Source of the DNA: CAZMMV01 sp964637035
Lineage (GTDB): Bacteria; Bacillota; Clostridia; Tissierellales; Tissierellaceae
Direction of reading: 5' to 3'
Length of the DNA stretch: 5,082 bases
Assembly: GCA_964637035.1 (NCBI GenBank)
Contig: CAZWTU010000113.1
Coordinates: forward strand, 1-5,082
In this document: positions 1 through 5,082 of the stretch, in pieces
Layout of the letters: the number at the start of each line of letters is the position of its first letter
Numbering within the stretch: position 1 is the stretch's first letter
Notes under the pieces: generated by a model
The model's input: the letters and a program-made list of their open reading frames with translations, nothing else
What the model was told of the DNA's origin: nothing
Database searches by the model: none
Made by a program: the position numbers and the translations under genes

Positions 1-39
1 CATAGTGACGAGAAGTTGAATGAGTATTTTGGGGAATAA
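1..39 (+). CDS. C-terminal tail of an upstream gene (partial)
   Basis: Reading from base 1 gives HSDEKLNEYFGE and then a TAA stop at 37-39. The other two forward frames hit stops almost at once. A terminator hairpin starts 17 bases after the stop, as expected at the end of a transcription unit. Twelve residues are too few to name a family. The tail is polar and acidic with no recognisable motif. Confidence 0.45.
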   Translation, partial: HSDEKLNEYFGE

Positions 40-55
40 TAGGAATATTAAAATG

Positions 56-109
56 AAGAATCATATGTATTATTAAAAGATATTGAATCTTAATACATAT
101 GATTTTTTT
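56..109 (+). terminator. Rho-independent terminator of the upstream gene
   Basis: A perfect 13-bp inverted repeat (arms 60-72 and 91-103) is extended by A-T and G-T pairs at the base and followed directly by a run of T (103-109). The stem is almost entirely A/T, around a CATATG core, with an 18-base loop that can form a small inner AAGAT/ATCTT stem. It lies between the stop at 39 and the start at 194, so it should separate the upstream gene from the acylase-family gene. Confidence 0.75.
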
Positions 110-134
110 ATTATCTGCATTAAAATAAATTCTT

Positions 135-143
135 TGATATAAT
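135..143 (+). promoter_or_regulatory. Extended -10 promoter candidate for the acylase gene
   Basis: TGATATAAT fits the extended -10 form (TG, one base, TATAAT) of a housekeeping sigma-A promoter. There is no good -35 box at the right distance upstream, which is tolerated with an extended -10. Transcription would start near 150 and leave a leader of about 45 bases. The site lies downstream of the terminator and upstream of the start codon at 194. In such AT-rich DNA a chance match is possible. Confidence 0.45.
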
Positions 144-193
144 CTGATATGTTACAATAATTTATAAGCCAATAAATAAAAGAGAGTGATAAT

Positions 194-1168
194 ATGTGCA
201 CAGGCATAAAAGTAGACTATAAAGATGGTTGTATAATGGGTAGAACCATGGATTATGAAGTACCTCTAGAATACAATCTACTTTATTTACCAAGAGATTA
301 TAAATTTAGCAAAGACTTAATGGGAAATCCCTTAAATACAAAATATAAAACACTAGGGGTATGTTTTGAAAATAGAACTCCACTAAAAGATGGTATAAAT
401 GAACATGGATTAATAGGTATTACTAACGCTTTTTCAGGTTTTAATCTTTATGGGCATAAAGTAAATTCAAATAAGCTTAATATATCTAGTTTGGATTTTT
501 TGACCTATCTATTGTCAAATTATAAATCTGTAGAAGAAATAACTGAAGCTTTACCAAATATCAAGATATCTACTAAGGATTTTGGTGGCAAAAGTGTAGT
601 ATCACCAGATTTTCACTTTATGTTTACTGACTCCACCAAGAGATGTATTGTTATTGAGCCTAAGAGAAAAGAATTGATACTTTATGAAAATCCTTATAAT
701 GTAATGACCAATTCACCTGGATTTGAATCCCATGTTAGAAGGTTAAAGAGTCTTATGGACTTAGACAATCTGGAGGATTTTAATTCATCTAAAGATCTAC
801 CAGGAGGCTATGATCCTTTTTCTAGGTTTATCAGGGCCTTCTATTTAACTAGGATGAATGTTAAATCTGATAACTCTAATGAGGCATTTTCTCATTTTTA
901 TAATATAATGGGTGCAATGGCTATGCCAGAAGGATTTGTCAATAATAAAAAGCATAATGAAACTACTTATACTCGATATATTTGTGGTTATGATACTAAG
1001 GAAAAATTATTAACTATAAAATCTTATAAGAATCCCATAGTCTATCAACTGGGGTTTGAAGATATAGAAGATGAAGATAAAAAACAAGCCATTTTTTTAG
1101 AGGAAGGTTTTACAGTAGAAAGATTAAACCAATACCCTAATTTACTAGATAACCCCCATGACAAATGA
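194..1168 (+). CDS. Choloylglycine hydrolase / penicillin V acylase family amidase
   Basis: This 324-residue enzyme belongs to the linear-amide C-N hydrolase family (Ntn-hydrolase fold). The family includes bile salt hydrolases and penicillin V acylases, which cleave amide bonds using an N-terminal cysteine exposed when Met1 is removed. The sequence shows Cys2 right after the start, which fixes the start at 194, then Arg17 and Asp20 in GRTMDY. Asn173 lies in VMTNSPGF and Arg211 in FSRFIRA; these match the Cys2, Arg18, Asp21, Asn175 and Arg228 catalytic set of bile salt hydrolases. The length is normal (family about 315-340). There is no signal peptide, so it is probably cytoplasmic. A purine-rich AGAGAGTG (181-188) precedes the ATG. 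The substrate-discriminating loop after GLIG reads TNAF, matching neither the usual Tyr of penicillin V acylases nor the usual LN of bile salt hydrolases. Bile salts, penicillin V or other N-acyl amides therefore cannot be separated here. Confidence 0.9.
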   Translation: MCTGIKVDYKDGCIMGRTMDYEVPLEYNLLYLPRDYKFSKDLMGNPLNTKYKTLGVCFENRTPLKDGINEHGLIGITNAFSGFNLYGHKVNSNKLNISSLDFLTYLLSNYKSVEEITEALPNIKISTKDFGGKSVVSPDFHFMFTDSTKRCIVIEPKRKELILYENPYNVMTNSPGFESHVRRLKSLMDLDNLEDFNSSKDLPGGYDPFSRFIRAFYLTRMNVKSDNSNEAFSHFYNIMGAMAMPEGFVNNKKHNETTYTRYICGYDTKEKLLTIKSYKNPIVYQLGFEDIEDEDKKQAIFLEEGFTVERLNQYPNLLDNPHDK

Positions 1169-1174
1169 TATAAT
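1166..1174 (+). promoter_or_regulatory. Possible second extended -10 promoter
   Basis: The same nine bases as at 135-143, TGATATAAT, overlap the TGA stop of the acylase gene. The predicted transcript would begin near 1180, giving a short leader to the start at 1196. No -35 box is evident. It could drive the transporter remnant and the ribonuclease-barstar genes behind it, since no terminator lies between 1168 and 3119. The match is by motif only. Confidence 0.3.
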
Positions 1175-1195
1175 GGCAAAATAGGATGTGATTTA

Positions 1196-1435
1196 ATGAC
1201 AGATAAATTAGAAAACAGAAGAGAATTTCTTTTAAATAATGAAAACTTATATTCAAATGTAGCTTACCTTGCTTGGCCTGCTATCATACAATCCCTGCTT
1301 CAGGTATCCATTGGAACTATCGATATAAAAATGGTAGGCTCTCTTGGTGTAGATGCAATATCTGGCTTCCTTAGTTATTTCGTATTTAAAAGAGGACACT
1401 GGCAACACGTAAAAATAGAAGAAGCTGTTAATTAA
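1196..1435 (+). pseudogene. MATE-family efflux transporter, internally deleted remnant
   Basis: This 79-codon ORF looks like the two ends of a MATE (NorM/DinF-type) drug/cation antiporter. Residues 1-56 match the typical amino end: a polar start, then a first membrane segment around 22-46 with AWPAIIQSLLQ, then MVGSLGVDAIS. Residues 57-79 (FLSYFVFKRGHWQHVKI) resemble the typical end of the last membrane helix and its basic cytoplasmic tail. A normal family member has about 450 residues, so roughly 370-380 are missing and the join keeps the frame (junction near 1363-1367). A single membrane segment plus tail cannot transport. The ribosome binding site (AGGATG, 1183-1188) and ATG survive, so a small membrane peptide could still be made. 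The family call rests on remembered family patterns at both ends and is firmer for the N-terminal part. Confidence 0.75.
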
Positions 1436-1447
1436 TTTACCTATAAA

Positions 1448-1453
1448 AAGGAG
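1448..1453 (+). promoter_or_regulatory. Strong ribosome binding site for the TTG-started lipoprotein leader
   Basis: AAGGAG lies nine bases before TTG 1463. This is the best Shine-Dalgarno match around the ribonuclease gene. It marks TTG 1463, rather than TTG 1577, as the original start of the ribonuclease reading frame. Confidence 0.75.
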
Positions 1454-1462
1454 AATAAAAAA

Positions 1463-1543
1463 TTGAAAAGAATACTATCATTACTTTTAATATTAATATT
1501 AAGTTTGTCTTTAGTATCCTGTACTACTAATATAAGCCCTTGA
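1463..1543 (+). CDS. Lipoprotein signal peptide ORF of the ribonuclease, ending at an in-frame TGA
   Basis: Translation from TTG 1463 gives 26 residues: a short basic start (MKR), a Leu/Ile-rich hydrophobic stretch (residues 4-17), and a lipobox, LVSC, with Cys20 as the predicted lipidated residue. TTNISP follows, then TGA at 1541-1543. This is a standard secretory lipoprotein signal sequence. The frame continues without another stop through GPSIPLDAEEGLD into the barnase-like domain ending at 1951. The whole unit therefore reads as one 162-codon membrane-anchored or secreted ribonuclease gene broken by a single stop. Three readings remain open: a nonsense mutation or sequencing error, recoding of the TGA, or a leader ORF followed by reinitiation. 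The signal peptide call is firm; the role of the stop is not. Confidence 0.8.
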   Translation: MKRILSLLLILILSLSLVSCTTNISP

Positions 1544-1571
1544 GGGCCAAGTATACCTCTGGATGCAGAGG
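1536..1571 (+). other. Twin hairpins at the in-frame TGA of the ribonuclease gene
   Basis: Two compact hairpins stand out from the AT-rich surroundings. The first pairs GCCC (1536-1539) with GGGC (1544-1547) and places the TGA stop in its four-base loop. The second pairs CCTCTG (1556-1561) with CAGAGG (1566-1571) perfectly around the loop GATG. The second begins 12 bases after the TGA, and its loop begins 18 bases after it, with G as the first loop base. This geometry resembles a bacterial SECIS element for selenocysteine insertion. Alternatively, the second hairpin hides the only SD-like sequence (GAGG, 1568-1571) ahead of TTG 1577. There is no T run, so it is not a terminator. The pairing is seen directly; function is inference. 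Confidence 0.5.
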
Positions 1572-1576
1572 AAGGT

Positions 1577-1951
1577 TTGGATGATGAATTTGTAGTCGAT
1601 ATAGAAGAAGATGGGCATTATACAAGCAAAGAGGATGTAGCATTGTATCTACATACCTATGATAAGCTACCAGGTAACTTTATTAAAAAGAGAGAGGCTA
1701 GCGATTTAGGATGGGAATCTAGCAAGGGTAACTTATGGGATGTAAGTGATGAAATGAGTATAGGTGGAGATAAGTTTGGAAATAGGGAGAAACTATTGCC
1801 AATAAAAGATGGAAGGCAATACTATGAATGCGATATAAATTATGAAGGTGGATATAGGGGTGGGGAGAGGCTGGTCTACTCCAATGATGGCTTAATATAC
1901 TACACTGATGATCATTATGAATCTTTTACTTTATTATATGGAGATGAATAA
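1577..1951 (+). CDS. Barnase-type extracellular ribonuclease domain (start displaced by an upstream TGA)
   Basis: From TTG 1577 the frame encodes 124 residues. Residues 12-121 align along their length with barnase of Bacillus amyloliquefaciens, a guanyl-preferring endoribonuclease of the N1/T1 superfamily. Shared blocks include YLHTYDKLPGNFIKK, LGWESSKGNL, SIGGDKFGNRE, ECDINY and TDDHYESFT. The catalytic set is complete: Glu84 (barnase Glu73, general base), His113 (His102, general acid), Lys38 (Lys27), Arg94 (Arg83) and Arg98 (Arg87). The domain should thus be an active RNase if made. It was originally exported, because the same frame carries a lipoprotein signal peptide from 1463, cut off by TGA 1541-1543. 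TTG 1577 is only the first possible restart codon; its SD-like GAGG is close and lies in a hairpin arm. The inhibitor gene follows after two bases, implying co-translation. The family call is firm; the true start and whether it is expressed are uncertain. Confidence 0.9.
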   Translation: MDDEFVVDIEEDGHYTSKEDVALYLHTYDKLPGNFIKKREASDLGWESSKGNLWDVSDEMSIGGDKFGNREKLLPIKDGRQYYECDINYEGGYRGGERLVYSNDGLIYYTDDHYESFTLLYGDE

Positions 1952-1953
1952 TT

Positions 1954-3066
1954 ATGATTGAAATAAGGCTTGATGGTAGAAATATGGATAGTAAAGAAAA
2001 AGCTCATTTGCACATGAAAAGACAATTAAATCTTCCAGACTACTATGGGGGAAATTTAGATGCCTTATGGGATATATTAACTACTATTGACAAACCTATT
2101 AAAATTAACATTATAAATAAAGAAAGTTTAATTGATAATCTTGGGGATTATGGAAAATCTATAATTAAGGTCTTTAAGGATGCAGAAAAAGAAAATAACA
2201 ATCTTAAGCTAGAAATTATGGAGGATGTAAATCATATGAAAATAACCACATTAATTGAAAATAATTCTTCAAATAGGGAAGATCTGGATACGGAACATGG
2301 CTTATCAGTATATATAGAAGTAGATGGGAAAAATATTTTGTTTGATACAGGACAAAGTGGAAACTTTATAGACAATGCAAAGAAATTAGGTATTGACTTG
2401 AAAAACTTAGATTATGTGGTTATTAGTCATGGACACTATGATCATAGTGGTGGATTTGAGAGACTTATAAAAGATATAAATCCAGATATTAAACTTTATA
2501 TTGGTCAAGGGTTTTTTAATGAAAAATATGATTTGATAAGTGAGGATAATTTTAGATTTATAGGGAATTCCTTTAATGAAGATTACTTAAAAGAAAATGA
2601 CATACCAATAAAATATATAAATGAAGACACATTTAAGATAACAGAAAACCTTTTAGTATTTACTAATTTCAATAGGAAAGAAGAATATGAAAACACAAAT
2701 CAAACTTTGTATTTAAAGGAAGATGGAAAATATAATAAGGATATGTTTTATGATGAGATATCTCTAGGTCTTAAGACCAATGAGGGTTTATTTGTCATAG
2801 TGGGTTGTTCTCATCCAGGGCTTGTAAATATACTAGATACTATAAATCAAAGAACAAATATGGATATTCATGGGGTAATAGGTGGGACTCATCTAGTAAA
2901 AGAAGATGATGAACAGATAAATAAAGTAATAGAATATCTTAAAGAAAAAAATATAAAAATAGTAGGGGCTTGTCATTGCACTGGCAAACAAGGGGAAACC
3001 ATGCTTAGTCAGCAACTAGAGGAAAATTTTATAAATAATAATACTGGTGATGTTTTAAAATTATAA
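1954..3066 (+). CDS. Barstar fused to a metallo-beta-lactamase-fold hydrolase
   Basis: A 370-residue two-domain protein. Residues 1-89 are a complete barstar, the intracellular inhibitor that plugs the barnase active site. LPDYYGGNLDALWD contains Tyr30, Asp36, Trp39 and Asp40 (barstar Tyr29, Asp35, Trp38 and the key Asp39), and Asp76 takes the place of barstar Glu76. After a five-residue linker, residues 95-370 form a full-length MBL-fold enzyme. It has FDTG at 130-133, the metal motif HGHYDH at 159-164 (His159, His161, Asp163, His164), His287 in GCSHPG, His313 in GGTHL and His341 in CHCTG. GCSHPG and HCTG are typical of COG1237, annotated by similarity as dihydropterin-related phosphate synthases; the real substrate is unknown. 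The barstar part is explained by the ribonuclease gene two bases upstream, and GGAG at 1940-1943 serves the ATG. Both domains have normal length, so this looks like a gene-end to gene-start fusion. The alternative is a missed stop from a sequence error. Confidence 0.92.
   Translation: MIEIRLDGRNMDSKEKAHLHMKRQLNLPDYYGGNLDALWDILTTIDKPIKINIINKESLIDNLGDYGKSIIKVFKDAEKENNNLKLEIMEDVNHMKITTLIENNSSNREDLDTEHGLSVYIEVDGKNILFDTGQSGNFIDNAKKLGIDLKNLDYVVISHGHYDHSGGFERLIKDINPDIKLYIGQGFFNEKYDLISEDNFRFIGNSFNEDYLKENDIPIKYINEDTFKITENLLVFTNFNRKEEYENTNQTLYLKEDGKYNKDMFYDEISLGLKTNEGLFVIVGCSHPGLVNILDTINQRTNMDIHGVIGGTHLVKEDDEQINKVIEYLKEKNIKIVGACHCTGKQGETMLSQQLEENFINNNTGDVLKL
2220..2238 (+). promoter_or_regulatory. Internal ribosome binding site and Met codon at the barstar/MBL junction
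   Basis: GGAGG at 2220-2224 is followed 11 bases later by ATG 2236-2238, in frame as Met95 and exactly where a stand-alone MBL enzyme of this family would begin (MKITTLIENN). The SD codes for the last residues of barstar and the linker. It looks like a surviving translation start of a formerly separate gene, so free MBL protein may be made beside the fusion. The spacing is slightly long, and no promoter is needed. Confidence 0.55.
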
Positions 3067-3118
3067 GCTTTTAAAGATAAATGCTTGATGACTAGGTAAT
3101 TAGCAGGGAGTTGTGGAT

Positions 3119-5082
3119 ATGAAACGAGTAATTATTGCAGAAAAACCATCTGTAGCAAAAAATATAGCTGATGCCTTAGGTATAAAGGCAAGGAGAGATG
3201 GGTATTTTGAAGGGGAAGATTATTTAATTACATGGGCCTTTGGTCATCTATTGCAATTATTTGATGCAAAGGACTATGATGAAAACATGAGGGGTTGGAG
3301 AATGGATAAGTTTCCATTTATTCCAGACCAATTTCAATATAAGATTAAAGAGGATAGGTTCAACAGAAATGCTGTAGATAAAGGTGCGGAAAAACAACTT
3401 AATATAATAAAAGGCCTTATAGACAGATCAGATGTTGATGGAATAATATCCGCTACAGACTATGATCGTGAAGGTCAAGTTATTGGAGACGAATTATTTA
3501 TTTATTTTGATGAAAAGAAACCTGTCTATAGAATGCTACTTAATGAGTGGACTGAAGATGAAGTAAAAAAAGGTATGGCCAATTTAAAGCCTAATTCGGA
3601 GATGAAGACTCTTCGAGATGCTGGCATTGGGAGGCAATGGGCAGATTGGATTATAGGAATAAATTTAACTTCTGTAGCTACATTAAGGTATAATGGGGGA
3701 GAAAAAAGGATCCTAAATATAGGACGAGTCCTCCTACCAACTTTAAAGATTATTTATGATAGGGATAAAGAAATAGAAAATTTCCAGCCATCAACCTACT
3801 ATAAATTAATGGGAAGTTTTAAGACAAAAGATAATATAGAATATGAAGGCCAATATTATGAGGATGATAGTGATAAATTTGATGATAAAAAAGTATTAGA
3901 TAATATAAAGAAAGCTTTAAAAGGAAAAGATGGTCAAATCATAGAAAAGCAAATTAACAAGAAAAGGGATTATGCCCCTTTGTTATTTAATCTAACAAAT
4001 TTACAAGGCTATGTAACAAGCAAATATAAGGGCTGGACCTCTGATAAAGTACTAAAAGTAGCCCAATCTCTTTATGAAAAGAAGTTTATAACTTACCCTA
4101 GAACTGGAAGTGTGGCATTGGAGGAAAGTTTAAAGGCCAAGACTGAAAGGGTTTTAAATTTACTGAAAAAGGGATTGCCATATGAAAAGGATATTAAATT
4201 TAGTCATAGCAAAAGGATATTTAATAATAAAAAGGTTGAAAGCCATAGTGCTATTGTACCAACTTACATAATACCAAAAAAATTAAATAAAGATGAGAGT
4301 ATTGTATATAATGTCATCAAAGATAGGTTTATAATGCAGTTTTTACCTATAGCTAAATATGAGGAAACCACCCTTATTACTAAGGTCAATGACCCATCTA
4401 CAAAAGGTATATTTATATCTAGGGGTAAGGTCCAGACTCTTGAGGGATGGCGTGTGGTTGAGAAAACAGAAAGTAAGGATACAATTTTACCAATGGTATT
4501 GGAAAAAGATATTGTAGCTGTAATTGATGGTAAGGTAAATTCTGTTACTAAAAGACCACCTAGACCCCATATAGAAAAAACTCTTTTAAGAATTATGGAG
4601 ACCTGCGGCAAAGACTTTAAGGAAGAAGATGAGGAAGATACAGATGAAATGATGGAGTCTATTCTTAGTGGGTTTTCCATTGGTACTCCTGCTACAAGGG
4701 CTGAAACTATTAAAAAATTAAAGGATGTAGGATATATTGAGGCCAAGGGCAAAAGTCTTAGGTGTACAGACCTTGGTAAAACTATTGTTGAAGTTTTCCC
4801 TTGTAAAGACCTATTAGATTTAGAATATACTGGCAGGTTAGAAAAAACCTTATCTGATATAGAAAAAAACAAGTTTAAAAAAGAAGATTTTATAGATATG
4901 ATTAAGAAATTTACTATAAATGCAGTTAATGATATAAAAAATGATTTTTCTATGTTGTCAAGTTTTAAGCTTGAATTAGAAGAGGGTATGGAAAGCATAG
5001 GAAAATGCCCTACTTGTGGCAATCATGTAGTAGAAAGTGAAAGGAATTTTGGTTGTATCAATTGGAAGAATGGTTGTAAATT
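3119..5082 (+). CDS. topB: DNA topoisomerase III, type IA (partial, runs off the right edge)
   Basis: The first 654 codons, with no stop, encode a type IA topoisomerase, which relaxes or decatenates DNA by passing a strand through a transient single-strand break. The Toprim domain starts with AEKPSVA (residues 7-13) and carries the Mg-binding DYDREG (114-119, after SATD). GRVLLPTL lies at 202-209. The catalytic tyrosine is Tyr326 in TYPRTGS. HSAIVPT (376-382) and GTPATRAET (522-530) are further family blocks. A zinc ribbon begins with CPTCG (Cys630, Cys633), and Cys646 and Cys653 complete four cysteines just before the edge. TopB proteins are about 650-730 residues, so only the tail is missing. 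The start is supported by AGGGAG at 3105-3110, eight bases before ATG. The gene lies 52 bases after the barstar-MBL gene with no terminator between, so read-through is possible. Two motif variants are unusual: LL for the more common QT/QS in the GRV block, and Gly330 where Asp usually follows YPRT. Confidence 0.95.
   Translation, partial: MKRVIIAEKPSVAKNIADALGIKARRDGYFEGEDYLITWAFGHLLQLFDAKDYDENMRGWRMDKFPFIPDQFQYKIKEDRFNRNAVDKGAEKQLNIIKGLIDRSDVDGIISATDYDREGQVIGDELFIYFDEKKPVYRMLLNEWTEDEVKKGMANLKPNSEMKTLRDAGIGRQWADWIIGINLTSVATLRYNGGEKRILNIGRVLLPTLKIIYDRDKEIENFQPSTYYKLMGSFKTKDNIEYEGQYYEDDSDKFDDKKVLDNIKKALKGKDGQIIEKQINKKRDYAPLLFNLTNLQGYVTSKYKGWTSDKVLKVAQSLYEKKFITYPRTGSVALEESLKAKTERVLNLLKKGLPYEKDIKFSHSKRIFNNKKVESHSAIVPTYIIPKKLNKDESIVYNVIKDRFIMQFLPIAKYEETTLITKVNDPSTKGIFISRGKVQTLEGWRVVEKTESKDTILPMVLEKDIVAVIDGKVNSVTKRPPRPHIEKTLLRIMETCGKDFKEEDEEDTDEMMESILSGFSIGTPATRAETIKKLKDVGYIEAKGKSLRCTDLGKTIVEVFPCKDLLDLEYTGRLEKTLSDIEKNKFKKEDFIDMIKKFTINAVNDIKNDFSMLSSFKLELEEGMESIGKCPTCGNHVVESERNFGCINWKNGCK

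Noticed and set aside
153..158. TACAAT with TTGATA (134-139) as a standard -35/-10 promoter
   Set aside because: The spacer is only 13 bases, too short for sigma-A; the overlapping extended -10 at 135-143 is the better candidate.
1442..1447. TATAAA as a -10 box for the ribonuclease gene
   Set aside because: It directly abuts the AAGGAG ribosome binding site at 1448, leaving no room for a usable transcript start before that site, and there is no -35 box at a suitable distance.
1556..1571. Hairpin as a Rho-independent terminator inside the ribonuclease gene
   Set aside because: The 6-bp stem is followed by GA-rich sequence with no T tract.
1581..1595. ATG codons at 1581 and 1584 as starts of the ribonuclease
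   Set aside because: They are in the +1 frame relative to the barnase domain and meet a TAG within a few codons.
3065..3086. AAGC/GCTT inverted repeat between the barstar-MBL gene and topB as a terminator
   Set aside because: The stem is only four base pairs with a long loop and no following T run.
4264..5022. Long open frame of 252 codons on the - strand
   Set aside because: It lies wholly antisense to the well-supported topB gene, its protein is Ser/Leu/Ile-rich low-complexity without recognisable motifs, and it reflects topB codon bias.

Overview
The window is strongly AT-rich. Its genes use many ATA, AGA and TTA codons and have Gram-positive style ribosome binding sites. This suggests a low-GC Firmicute, most likely an anaerobic clostridial or Tissierella-like bacterium; the placement is inferred from composition and gene types only. 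Every gene I can support lies on the + strand.

Layout: (1) positions 1-39 hold the last 12 codons of an upstream gene, followed by a Rho-independent terminator (56-109). (2) After an extended -10 promoter candidate comes a complete Ntn-hydrolase of the choloylglycine hydrolase / penicillin V acylase family (194-1168). (3) At 1196-1435 is a 79-codon remnant of a MATE efflux transporter: its N-terminal ~56 residues are joined in frame to its C-terminal ~23, with the rest deleted. (4) A short lipoprotein signal-peptide ORF (1463-1543) has a strong ribosome binding site and a TTG start. It ends at a TGA that is in frame with a complete barnase-type ribonuclease domain (to 1951). Two compact hairpins surround and follow this TGA. 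(5) Two bases after the ribonuclease, 1954-3066 encodes barstar, the cognate barnase inhibitor, fused in frame to a full-length metallo-beta-lactamase-fold hydrolase (COG1237-like). A GGAGG and a Met codon survive at the domain junction. (6) From 3119 to the right edge runs the first 654 codons of a type IA DNA topoisomerase III (topB), cut off inside its C-terminal zinc ribbon.

How they fit together: the ribonuclease and barstar form a secreted-nuclease / intracellular-inhibitor pair with all catalytic and main interface residues conserved. The stop codon separates the secretion signal from the nuclease domain. The stop could be a nonsense mutation, a recoded (possibly selenocysteine) codon, or a leader ORF with reinitiation at TTG 1577. 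In the last case the nuclease would lack its export signal and barstar would be essential. The barstar-MBL fusion is the most unusual feature. Either it is a genuine two-domain protein, or it is a recent read-through fusion of neighbouring genes from which the MBL part may still be translated separately. The transporter deletion, the TGA and the fusion all fall within about 0.9 kb, which points to a rearranged or decaying accessory segment between a hydrolase gene and topB.
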